Shown: positions 21,680-33,272 of the stretch, piece after piece
How positions within the stretch are numbered: the first letter of the stretch is position 1
Layout: every line of letters starts with the position of its first letter
Source: Argentina anserina
Taxonomy: Eukaryota > Streptophyta > Magnoliopsida > Rosales > Rosaceae
NCBI RefSeq assembly: GCF_933775445.1
Contig: NC_065877.1
Location: forward strand, 3,100,001-3,164,000
Direction of reading: 5' to 3'
Length of the DNA stretch: 64,000 nucleotides
Notes under the pieces: model-generated
Database searches by the model: none
What the model was told of the DNA's origin: nothing
The model's input: the letters and a program-made list of their open reading frames with translations, nothing else
Position numbers and translations under genes: made by a program

Positions 21680-24600
21680 GAAGTAGGGTGTTGAAAAGAG
21701 GTGACTGCAATATGAAAAGCGGGAGTTAGCTAATTGTAGAAAAAACAGAGGCTACATGCATGGACGGTTACTTTCTTCAAGTTAGATTGTTGTGTGTTCG
21801 GAGAAATTTAAGGATTAATAAACATGAAAACGGAAGATAGAAGGGTACGACAGCTCAGGTGGATTTGAAGGAAGCATGTTGCATTGGTAGTCCTAATGGG
21901 GGAAGATAGAAAGGTTATTTGCAGAGTGACCTCAGGTAGGTTTCATCACTTCCTGGAATTAGCGAGCAGGGTTTTGAAGACAGGAGAGGGTGCCAAAATA
22001 TTTGCTCGGCTGCTCCATATATAGAAGAAGTAAAGTTCGTCACATGCATTGGTGTACAGTTATCTGGTTTCTCATGGCGTTTGTAAAAGGCGTTTTAGTC
22101 AATAAATTAATTGGTTTATTTTCTGCATCCTTTGATTATTACCAATCAATTGCACAGTCACTCTCCACTTTAGTGTTGTTTTTTTGTAGCTAAATTAAAG
22201 GTATCAAGCGCTCAAGTAAAACTAAGAGAAAATTGCATACAAACCCTGATTAACTAAGAAATCCGACAAGCATGCACCAAATCGATTTATGGTAATTTCA
22301 TAATTATATAGCATTATATATGTCCTTAATCAACTTTCATTACAGTACTAGGAATGCAGAACTGAATTAGTTCAGTGGTAAGCATTTATCTCTAATTAAG
22401 TTTAGAGAGAATTTTCAAGCTCAACTATTTAGTCGTCAAACACCAACCCGACTTTTGACAGCTAGACACGGACGTGTGCTCAGTTCTTTACACTCTAGCT
22501 CAGCAACCGTCCTCCTCAATCTCGCAACCTTATCATGCTCGACTCCATCTATGCCTTTATACCGTCAACCTTCAACTTCATATATTGATATATACAAGAA
22601 CGCGGACCACTAAACCAGATCAGAGGCTCGATCTACTCGTCAGCCATCTTTGGTCTCTAGGCTCTAATTAACTCGTCGGGACAGGAAGCCCAAGGATCTT
22701 TGAAACATTGGGGCTTTGCATGGCCGGAACCCCGACAAGGTCGTGATTCATAATGTATTGAATGGCATTGTAAGATTTTTACCCTTTCTAGGGCTAGCTT
22801 CTTGTCGTTGGGAGGAAAACATTATTTAGATAATTATATATTGTTGTAAAATTCTACCGTAGCAGCCTTAATTACTCATTGTTAAACGGGTTCGAGACGC
22901 ATACATTAGATTAATCATGCATGATTGCATGCGATGGATCGGATCTTTTTCTTTACCATTGTACTTGATATAAAGAAAAGTTTCTTCTTGATCTCGAAGT
23001 TCATTGACATCGATCCCCGATCAAGATTTCGTTAAATTTGACTACTGATCAATCTTGCGTGGTGAAAGGGACTTTGACGATAAAGCCTAATTTTAGGGAA
23101 CCCTAACCTAAATAAGTATTATTGTGTTTAGCAGGATAATGTATGACCTAGCTCAAGGAAGCCATAAACATATCATGAATCCCATGTCCCCCACTCTGTC
23201 AGATCATGCATACGTCCAATCAAGTCTCATTGCTTGCAGTAACTGGTGGCGTGAACGACGAAAGCCTTTACTTCGATCAGATCAATGAGAGAGGGGAGAG
23301 GTGCTTGAATTAGTTGAAGGTCTTCACCTCCTCCTCAGACTCCTGTTGAATTCAAAACCATGAATGCGTTCTCTGTAAAAGAGCTGTCTCCTTACCCCTT
23401 TCTTTGTGTATCAATATTCTCTTTCTCTGAGCTCTTTGGCTTTTGTTTGAACGAGGGTAGCAAATCCAAGCTACTGCTGAGAACAATCATCATGTCTTGT
23501 TTCTGTCAATCGATTTAGTATTATCACGTGTCTCAGACGAGATTTAAGTTGAAAGAGTTTGGGTGCTCGGGTAGGCAAAGTTTTTCCTCACCTCAAGCAG
23601 TTTCTATTTATGGAAAAGGTTCCACTCTGGATTTTTATCTGTTCAGACGAAAAACACTCTGGAATTTGGAAATTGTGGTATCCCTTCAAGCAAGCAGGTA
23701 CAAGTCTCTCTCATCTTTCTTTCTTTCAATGTTTCAAAGTACGTACACTACTTTCTTCGATAAAATCAGCTCGCTTGGCCTCTCTTCTGGTTTGTTTATA
23801 GTTTCTTCAAGCAAAAGCTTTTGATTCTAGCTAGCTATCTGGTTCAGAACTTTGTGCATGGCTTTCATGGAGTTTCTTTGACTAATACCATATTCATGTG
23901 AGATAAACTGTCAACTGGATCTTCATAATCAATCTTTGGTAGATGTATCCATTGCCCTTTCTATAATTTTTTCATTAATAGGCGAATCTTTTACTTTTGA
24001 AACAGTTTGCAATGGCAGCGATGTAAACTAATCAAATTAGACAAGTTAATCATGCATGTAATCTTTATTACATAAATAAGTTATGTAATTACACTGTGGA
24101 AACACATTACTATATAACTGTGTATGTTATGATTGAGTTTGTATCTCTCTTCATGAACAACAGGGCTGAGGTGAGGTGGGGTGAGAGAGTTGCACACTTA
24201 CACGTCCTGTCATCCAGAATCAAAATATCATAAAATGAAAACATATGGACTATTTCTACAGTCATTAATCGATAAATAAATTCTAACAACCTCTCAAAAT
24301 TATAAGGATTCTATTGTAGTTCAAGTGTGTTCAACTACATTGTCGCTAATTTGTACCTCTTGGAATTTTATGTATTACACAAAATATGCTTTGTTAGTTT
24401 CAGAATCGAATAAACTCTAGTCCTAATAATATTTTCCATGCCAGTTGCCGCTTTAGTTTTCTTATTTGTGTGACCTAACCTAAGCCAACCATTTCCATGA
24501 TACTTGATTCAGTTGATTGTGTAGTATGTCGAGAAGGATGCAAGAACAAGATTTATTGTTGTATAAGTACTTGTCGATGAACTTGTGATTCTTGATCAAA

Positions 24601-24869
24601 GCAGAACACGACTTGTTGGTACCATTTCTTTTGGCATTGTGCAAAACTCCGCGCGCCATTTCTGCTATATCTTCGCAAATTGCATTGTTCTTCTTCTACC
24701 AAAATTCTTCACGTACAATGGGATTGAATTAGCTCAAAAGTTTTAGGAAATGGAAATCCATACAACAAGATGCAACTGTAAGATTAAGAATTTCGGTGGC
24801 GCTAATAGAAAGAATTTCGGTGTTTGACCAAGCATTCTACTTATCTAATAGTATGTTGTAATCTACATA
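21680..24869. other. Long 5' intergenic region of UFO
   Basis: About 3.2 kb with no convincing gene on either strand. The open frames here (for example 23528-23824) lack protein-like composition. A tRNA-like A-box word (TAGTTCAGTGG, near 22371) has no good B-box partner. Part of this stretch is presumably the UFO promoter. Confidence 0.5.
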
Positions 24870-25090
24870 GCACGGAAGCTTGGTTGGACGACCGATTCCC
24901 GCTTCGGAAGCGGAAGCGCGACGGAAGCGCGATTCCGAAAAAGGTGGGTTTGGAAGCGCGGCGGAAGCGTTGGCTTCCAAATTGGAAGCGCGATGGAAGC
25001 GTTGGCTTCTAAATTGGAAGCTCGATGGAAGCGTTAGCTTCCAAATTGGAAGCGCGGCGGAAGCGTTGACTTCCAAATTGGAAGTGTGAT
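24870..25090 (+). repeat. GGAAGCG-rich minisatellite
   Basis: Units of about 32-36 bp, such as GGAAGCGTTGGCTTCCAAATT, are repeated four to five times. They are preceded by GGAAGCGCGACGGAAGCGCG. Each unit contains an internal inverted word (GGAAGC/GCTTCC). Open frames here on both strands are by-products of the repeat. Confidence 0.88.
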
Positions 25091-25350
25091 TCCTTCTCTA
25101 CCTCTATTTCATCAATCAATGTCTTGAGACTCTTCTTGTCGTCTCATCTTCTTATTTATTCCGTTAAGCGGTTAAAGATGATCATCATCAATCAATCTAA
25201 TATGTGTCAGAAATAAGGGGAGAGATATCAGGAAAATCCAGATGAGAGAGATATAGAGAGAAGACAGAGAGTTGTGGAGAGATATGAAAAAAAAATCCAT
25301 ATGAGAAAGAGAGACAGAGGGAATACGAACCTTTTTTTATTATCAATTTC

Positions 25351-28219
25351 TGTAATAACCCTAAATTTCAAACAATTTTAAGTTTGATTTGAATTCTATA
25401 AAATTTGGAATTTTAATATGAATGAATGTGATTGGTTGCGATGTTATAAAACGAGCGACGGATACGTTCTCGGAACGTTTAATTTGAAAAACGTTACGTT
25501 TCCGCAACGTATATATCGACTTTTATTCCGTCGATCGGTTGCGAAAACTTCCTTCACGAAAGTTGTAGAGCTCGTCGATACGAGTTCGTGGATATGTGAC
25601 GCGTTCGAATCGGACGTCGTATGTAAAAGTTATTATTGACGGAAGATAGTTTCCGATTTTAAGGGGGGTATAAAAGGACATTTTGGGAAGTAGGGTTTCT
25701 ATTTTCAGAAACCCCCTTCTCTCTTCTCTCTCTCTTCCCGCCGCTCTCTCTTTTCTCTCTCTTTTCTCTCTTCCTTCCCGAGCTCTTCTCCTCTCTTCTC
25801 TCTCTCTCTCTCTCTCTCTCTCCCACGCACCCTCCCTCTCCTCACCGACGGCAGCTGTGCCTCACCGCCGTCCCCTGCTACCACCTCAAGCACGCCGTGC
25901 CTCTGTCGCCGCATAGAGCCACAACGAAGAGGGAGCACGAAGCCCTTCACCGATTCAAGAGTTCCCGACGGTTTTGGACTCCGATCTAGGTAAGGAGGCA
26001 TTTGATTCATGGTTGTGATGTTTTTGTGATGTTTTTGGATGAATTGGGAGGTTGTTGGTGGAGATCGGAGAGAGAGGTGGAAGGAGGGTTACCGCCGCCT
26101 AGAGGCGGCGCGTGAGGAGGCTAGGAATGGCCTAGGGGTAGTCGGAGGCCGTAGAAAGGTAGAGGAGGAGGAGGAGGGGGAGAGTTTGGGCACGGCGGTG
26201 GCGTGACACGCGCCGTGGTGGCGTCGGCGAGTGAGCCCCACGCGCCGCCTGCCGGCGGGTGGCGCGTGTGCCCCACGCGCCGCCACCTGCGGCGGTGTGA
26301 ATAGTTTCGACAAGAAGGGTATTTTGGTAATTTACTGTGTAACGGTAAATTTAAATGTAAATTTTATTTACGTACGGTAAAATGTAATTAAATTTTACGT
26401 TCGGTAAATGTAAATATAAATTACATTCAGTAAATGTAAAAAGTAATTTGTAAAAGGTAAATTAGTAAATTTTATTTACTGAGATTGTATTTACATTTTT
26501 AAATAGTACGTATACGTACAGAAATACGTATATAATATTTATACGTACAGAAATACGTATTAATATTTATACGTGCAGAAATACGTATATAATATTTATA
26601 CGTACAGAAATACGTATTAATATTTATACGTACAGAAATACGTATATAATATTTATACGTACAGAAATACTTATATAATATTTATACGTACAGAAATACG
26701 TATAAATCGTATATTTGTACAGTAAACCGTGAATAGTAACAGTGAACAGTAACACTGAACAGTAATTTCGTAAAACCGAAAATTGCTGAACACTAACCGA
26801 TTATTACTGTTTCGGCATTTAAAGGTTTACGAAACGATTCTAAATTCTTTTCTTATCTTTTCAAGGTGATCGTTAAATCAAGAAAAGGAATTATCTTCGG
26901 GAATTGTGGGATTACGCTCAAGTCAATAAGGTGAGTAAAATCTCACGTATTTACGAATCTACCCTCGCGGTGATTCAATATTTTGCAAGGGTATTTAATA
27001 ATGAATTACGAACATGTATACAAAATAGTGGACTACATATATACTGTATAAATGGTAATAAGTATATATATATATATATATAGTTCATTATGTTGTGTAC
27101 TGTTATTAATTCATTAGAAAAGGTCATTTCACTGACTAGAAATTGTGTGTTGAGCATGTGTTGTGAAATATGACATGTATAAGATATAGTGGACTATATA
27201 TATATTGTATAAATGGTAAATAAGTACGTATATATATAGTTTGCTATATAATATATTGTTATGATTTTATTGCGATCATATTGAGCATGTGATTTGAATC
27301 GTACAATATGATGTGAGATTATTGTACGTGATTTTTAACATTGAGATTGTTAAAACGTGAATTGTCTTCGGACCTGATTTTTGGTACAATATGATGTGAG
27401 ATTATTGTACGTGTTTGGCAAGTCGAAACCTAGCCTTTGGCCGGGCGAAAGTTACGATACAGTTAGAGCTCTAGTCTGTCTGCCTTAGTACTGCATGTGA
27501 GGTAACGGGTGGTTATCTGCTCATGGGTACTCAGATTGTTTTGGATGTTGGGTAGCGGGTGGCTATCCAATATCAACGGTGTATTACGAGAGGGGTAACA
27601 GATGTGTACCAGCGTTCTTGGTACCCGTATTATAAATGCATTGGGTAACCAGAAGGGTTACTTAATTTCCTCATGAGCGTTTTATTTCATATTTCTTTGG
27701 GTCAACCAGATGGGCTGACTGTTGACTCATGAGGGCATTTATATTTGTTGTTTTGTGATCTTTCGTATATATTGATATGCGAACTGTATTGTGATTTTAC
27801 TCATACGAGCTATAAGCTTACCGGGTTTGTGTTTACAATCCCGGTGCACCAATTCAATGGTGTAGGGGATAATTCCGCAAGTACTGATTAGCGGAGATTG
27901 AGTGACGACCCCGGAGATTCGAAGTCGTTCGTACCCTGTTGTGGTGAGATTTCTGGCGTGGATTTGTGTGAGAATTTGAGTGAATTTATTTGTAAGCTTT
28001 GTGAGAGTTTGTGAGGATTATTACATTTTCCATCATATTGTAATGTCGAATTATAAAGTTGGTTTGTAATAATCGGTTTGACTGAGTTGTATTTGGAACT
28101 CAGAGATGATCCGCTGTGCACGTTAAATGATTTCAAATTCTTTGAGATTGTTTTTGGTGTTCTAACGACTTTGAAATTTTGAGTTTTTTTTTTAGGCTCG
28201 AAATTTTAGGGTCGTTACA
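25351..28219 (+). mobile_element. Solo LTR of the Ty3/gypsy family
   Basis: It begins TGTAATAACCCTAAATTTC, like the LTR at 1043, and ends GGGTCGTTACA. It is flanked by a perfect 5-bp target duplication ATTTC (25346-25350 and 28220-28224). It carries the 28-29 bp array (26508-26706), two GTAC hairpins (27301-27327 and 27384-27410) and the conserved stretch TAGCCTTTGGCCGGGCGAAA. No internal coding region remains. Confidence 0.95.
26508..26706 (+). repeat. 28-29 bp minisatellite inside the LTR
   Basis: About seven units of TATTTATACGTACAGAAATA plus CGTATATAA or CGTATTAA. The units often read ATATAATAT where the copy at 2335 reads ATTAATAT, so the two arrays have evolved apart. Confidence 0.9.
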
Positions 28220-28555
28220 ATTTCATCTAAGTGATGTCTCTTTGACTTGCACGTGTCCAACACCTTCACACTATGTTATACATTCTTTTGTTTGAATTTT
28301 GAAATGAAGCTTTAATAATGCTATAATTAAAGATAATCATGGGTTAGAAAATAAGTCATTAATAATTATCCAGTTATTTTAATACTAGATAAAATAATTA
28401 AAAAATAAAATATAAAAATATTATATAATATATATATATATTATTCTGACGCTTCCAAAACGCACCCGCTTCCTTAATTTTTTGAAAAAAAACGCTTCCG
28501 CGTTTCCAAACGCTTCGCTTCCACGTACCCGCACCCGATTCCATGCAGCCTAGGT
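28220..28555. repeat. AT-rich spacer with inverted CGCTTCC-rich end
   Basis: An AT-rich stretch is followed at 28448-28550 by CGCTTCC words (GCTTCCAAAACGC, CGCTTCCGCGTTTCC, CGCTTCGCTTCC). This is the reverse complement of the GGAAGCG theme at 24870-25090. With the 2.9-kb solo LTR removed, the two GC-rich segments would lie about 600 bp apart in opposite orientation, like subterminal inverted repeats of a DNA transposon. Confidence 0.55.
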
Positions 28556-31345
28556 TGTAATAACCCGAATTTTTAGAAACTAAATGTCGAGTATTTTCAA
28601 AGTGTTAAACTTGTGAAATTAATTCAAGACGACAATTGGAGGTTTGCGACATTTCGAAACGAAAACGGAAACGTTCTCAGATCGTTTAATTAGAAAACGT
28701 AACGTTACCGCAACGTATAGATCGACTTTTATTCCGTCACTCGGTTGCGAAAACTTCCTTCACGAAAGTCGTAGAGCTCATCGATACGAATTCGTGGACA
28801 TGTCATGCGTTCGAATCGGACATCGGACGCGAAAGTTATTAATGTCGCAAGTTCGTTTCCGATTTTGGAAATAGTATAAAAGGAATGAGAGGAGATTAAA
28901 AATCAGAAAATCAGATTTTTCTAAAAATCAGCTCGGGTACTGTTCACCCGAGCTCGGGCACTGTTCACCCGACCCAAAAACCTTCTCCGGCCGATTTCTC
29001 CACCATCCGACGTCGCCTCTTGTCGTGCCACCTATCAAACTGACGGGCTCAACGAGCTCTATCTTTTGGGCTACGCCTTGCACTCCGGCGACAACCACAC
29101 ACGGTGTAGAAACCGCCGGAAGTTACTGCTGTGGCGGCGCCGCCTCCTCCGGCCACCATGGCTCGAGATTCTTGGGGGGTTTTACTTGTCTCAGTCCCAG
29201 CAACATTCCCACAAAAGGAATCGAGCCAAATCGAAGTGTAAGTACCCGAATCAAAATTTCAATTTCTAGGGTATGTGAATAGTGCCGATTTTCATGTTCT
29301 TCGTTGTTTGGACTGTTTAGACTCGGATTTAGACCTTGGTGTCAACTAGGAAGTTGTTGGAAATGTTGTTTAGGTTGTGGTGGTGAAATTTGGTGATGAT
29401 TGGTGGCGGTTGGTGAACAGTAACGCCGAATGAACAGTAACTGTGAATAGTAACGCCGCATGAATAGTGATCTGTAACAGTAACTGTGACTAGTGATCTG
29501 TAACAGTAAATGTGAACAGTGTCATGGTTAAACAGTAACTTTGAACAGTGTTTTGGTAAAAACAGTAACTGTGAACAATGGTTTAGTAAAAACAGTGATT
29601 AGTAAACATGAACAGTGTTCCGTGAACAATGTTTTATGAACAACATTTAGCTGTGCTGAACTCGTCACCTGATATTTGAAGTATCATTTTCTAAGCATTT
29701 ATCGTGCTATTAGGTGACTGACGAAACGAGTGAGGAAATTACTTTCAGGGTCGTGGAAGTTGCACGCAGGAAAGAAGGTGAGTAAAATCTCACATATTTA
29801 TGAATCTACCCTTGCGGAGATTCAAGATTTTTCAAGAGTTTTTAATATTGAATTACGACATGTATACGATATAGTGGATTATATATATATATTGTATAAA
29901 TGGTAATAAGTACATATATATATAGTTTGCTATATTATATACTGTTATAAATTCATTGGGATTTGTCATTTCGATGACGAGAATTAAATATTGAGCATGT
30001 GATTTAATTTGTACAATATGAGGTGTGATTATTGTACGTGGTTTTAACATGGTGTTTGTTAAAACGTTTTGTCTTCGGACGAGTTTTGTTTTCGAATGAG
30101 TTTTGTCTTCGGACGAGTTTTTGTCTTCGGACGTGTTTATGAAATATGACATGCATATGATATAATGGATTATATATATATTGTATAAATGGTAAATATG
30201 TACATATATATATAATTTGCTATATAATATACTGTTATGATTTTATCGTGATTTATGTCATTTCGATGACGAGATTTATATATCGAGCATGTGATTTTGA
30301 TTTGTACAATATGATGTGAGATTATTGTACGTGATTTTAACATTGAGATTTTTAAAATGTTGATTTGTCTTCGAACATGATTTTTGGTACAATATGATGT
30401 GAGATTATTGTACGTGATTTTAACATTGAGATTGTTAAAATGTTGATTTGTCTTCGGACATGATTTTTGGTACAATATGATGTGAGATTATTGTACGTGA
30501 TTTTAACATTGAGATTGTTAAAATGTTGATTTGTCTTCGGACGTGATTTGGTACAATATGATGTGAGATTATTGTACGTGTTTGGCAAGTCGGAACCTAG
30601 CCTTTGGCCGGGCGAAAGTTACGATATAGTTAGAGCTCTAGTCTGTCTGCCTTAGTACTGCATGTGAGGTAACGGGTGGTTATCTGCTCATGGGTACTCA
30701 GATTGTTTTGGATGTTGGGTAGCGGGTGGCTATCCAATATCGGCGGTGTATTACGAGAGGGGTAACAGACGTGTACCAGCGTTCTTGGTACTCGTATTAT
30801 AAATGCATTTGGGTACCCAGAAGGGTTACTTAATTTCTCATGAGCACTTCATTTTATATTTCTTTGGGACAACGAGATGGGCCGTCCATTGACTCATGAG
30901 TGCATTTATATTTGTTTGATTTCTGGATTTTCGTATATATTGATATGCGAGTTATATATTTTCATTTTACTCATACGAGCTGTAAAGCTTACCGGGTTTG
31001 TGTTTACAATCTCGGTGCACCAATTCGATGGTGTAGTGGATAACTCTGCAGATGTGGATTAGTGGGAATTGACGTACCGCTCAGTGGACTTGAAGTTATT
31101 TATCTCCAGCTGGTGTGAGGATTTTGTGTGACTATCTTGTGAGTTTGTTGTGAGGATTACGCAATTCCATTGTTATAATATTGAATTATAATTTGGGTTG
31201 TAATAATCGGTTTGACTGAGTTGTATTTTGAACTCAGAGATGATCCGCTGTGGCATTTTAAATGATTTCGATTCGTTGAGATTGTTTGGTGTTTAACGAT
31301 TTTGAAATTTTGAGTTTTTAAGCTCGAAATTTTAGGGTCGTTACA
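28556..31345 (+). mobile_element. Solo LTR of the Ty3/gypsy family, third on the plus strand
   Basis: It begins TGTAATAACCCGAATTTTT, the same subtype as the minus-strand copy, and ends GGGTCGTTACA. The flanking pentamers are TAGGT (28551-28555) and TATGT (31346-31350), equal except for one base. This fits a target duplication that has since mutated. It lacks the 28-29 bp array and has many AACAGTGA/GTGAACAGT words (29410-29650). It also has a fourfold tandem duplication of a hairpin unit (30300-30580). Confidence 0.88.
30303..30580 (+). repeat. About 83-bp tandem repeat carrying a hairpin, four copies
   Basis: The unit runs GTACAATATGATGTGAGATT, then ATTGTACGTGATTTTAACATT, then GTTAAAATGTTGATTTGTCTT and CGGACATGATTTTTG. 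Hairpin arms lie at 30304/30323, 30387/30406, 30470/30489 and 30551/30570. The other LTRs have two or three hairpins without this tight tandem array. Confidence 0.9.
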
Positions 31346-31608
31346 TATGTGTTGATTGATTTATTTATTTTTTGTTGTTTGATCTATCCTCCGGTGTATT
31401 ACAATAACTGAATAACCCCTCCAGCTAGTCGTAAACAACGTACGTAGCACAGGATCTTAAAAAAGAAAAAAAGAGAAGCAGCTTATTAATATATGCCATT
31501 TAGAAAATAACTTGTTGGCGTTTAGAAAAAAAATCTATTATTTCTATAGATGGTACTCCATTTACACTATGAAAGTTTAATTGAAACAGCCGAATATCAA
31601 TGCACTAA

Positions 31609-33272
31609 TTAATGTTTTGGCCGGATCTCAATTCCCTCAATGATAAGGCCACCCTTAAGGTGTGCACCCTTAACTTCTTTTAGGTTCATCTTCACATCCT
31701 TGTTATAATAACTTCCATCATTGTAAAAGCTCCCAAGTTCAATCTCCATCCATCCATCTGTTCGCTCACGAAGACGTTCTTCTACAACCCTGCTAATTGG
31801 TCTCACATGTTCATCTACTTCTGTAACCTTCTGATTTGTAGTTAAGTATACAGTGCTTTGTGACTTGAAATTGCCTACTTCAAGTGAAACCTCAGAAGGT
31901 AATAAGTCCAGACCATATGCACGGTTGGCCAATTTGGTAATAAGATAGGCTCCATAAACTGTGTTTGGTGATAACATTTCAGTGCTTAAGGTGCCACATA
32001 TTTCTAGCCACCAGATGGTTCTTAGTTCAGCAACCTCGGCAAATCTGAATTTACGGTCGTTTCAAAACTTGTCATAATATTGTGCAAGATAGATAAATAT
32101 CAATGCATTTATTTCCCAAACTACTGCTGGGCGATGAAAGCAAACCTTGATTCGGAGGAACAGTTCCAACTCCAATAGAGAGGATTGGACGCCCACGTAA
32201 TTGAAAGATCTCTTGCACTTAACATGTAACATTTTTTACCTGTTGATCTCTCTATTGAGAACATCTGTGTCGTTCATCCATCATGAAATTAATATAGTCA
32301 TGAAATTAGATTTTGACATGAATCATACATGTTCCTATCTTTATTTTCGAAGGAGAAAAATGCCACATAAAAATACTCATGTAATCATGTTTGCAAAAAG
32401 CTAACAAAGTGAAACAAAAAAGACGGTGAACTAAAAATAGCTAGTCCGTTTTCAAACCTACTCGATGAGGTTACAGTAATGCATCACTCGGGAGGGTTCG
32501 AGCAATTATTACGTACTCAAATAGCTCTCGCGGGTTTGAAGCATTTCTGAAAAACGTTGGGGTTTTTCTTTTAAATGGTACAATATCTGTATGATAATTA
32601 AGAGTGAAAAATAACTGCAGTACTGGCTAATATACTGCAATGTCAAGTAGTCTTATTATTGTAATAGCTAGCATCCCATGGCCACCAGTGCATCAACAGG
32701 CAATGGATCAAACATGGATTCTTGGTTATCAAGCATTCATATTTGTTCCACCGCCTGTCCATGCAAAAGAGACCTTGACGTGTTTGCTAATTTATCTTAT
32801 GTTGCTGACCCAGGCTGCAAATGCAATAATTCATACTCAAGATAATATTGGATCGTTATGATCCAATATATACTTGATTAGTTATATAATGCAAAGCGAG
32901 CTTGAGACATCACTGTTCATTTTTACTTTGCTCTGATTAATCATGAGGAAGAAAAATAATAAAAGTAAATTAAACCACACATTAATTTAAGCTAATTAGA
33001 AATTTTACCTTAGTACCACCATCGATTAGCGTTGGATTGCACAACCTGATGAACAAGTCCTTGTTGGATGAATAAGGTATCGGCGTGACTAATCTGGACA
33101 GAATATCTGAACACTCCGACGGCAAAAACTTTTTCCACACGGTATCACTATCGGTCATGGCACGAATCGACAATGATACTAATGAGGAACGACATGCATC
33201 TCCAGGAGATGTCAATGATAAAATCTGCTTTAAGCAATCTTGAGGCAAGTCCTCCAAGCTCATTGTGTACAT
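31609..33272 (-). CDS. F-box protein PP2-B family (PHLOEM PROTEIN 2-like)
   Basis: Exons 33272-33009, 32264-32146 and 32044-31609 join in frame to 272 residues, the usual PP2-B10/B11 length. The F-box is at residues 4-50 (MSLEDLPQDCLKQILSLTSPGDACR...). The PP2 lectin-like domain follows: STGKKCYMLSARDLSITW, NPLYWSW, RFAEVAELRTIWWLEICG, LSPNTVYGAYLI and, near the end, GWMEIELGSF...GLIIEGIEIRPK. PP2-B proteins are SCF adaptors with a possible glycan-binding domain, and several are induced by stress. The middle exon is short (119 nt) and phase 2. The N terminus could start at the first Met (MYTM) or the fourth residue, MSLEDLP, which fits the family better. Confidence 0.9.

Noticed and set aside
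22360..22430. tRNA- or SINE-like A-box (TAGTTCAGTGGTAAGC)
   Set aside because: There is no convincing B-box and no cloverleaf. A single A-box word is too weak to call a gene or a SINE.
23528..23824. 98-residue open frame upstream of UFO
   Set aside because: Two overlapping frames of similar length, hydrophobic low-complexity composition and no homology that I can recognise.
24824..25089. Lys/Arg-rich frames in the GGAAGCG repeat
   Set aside because: All frames are by-products of the minisatellite.
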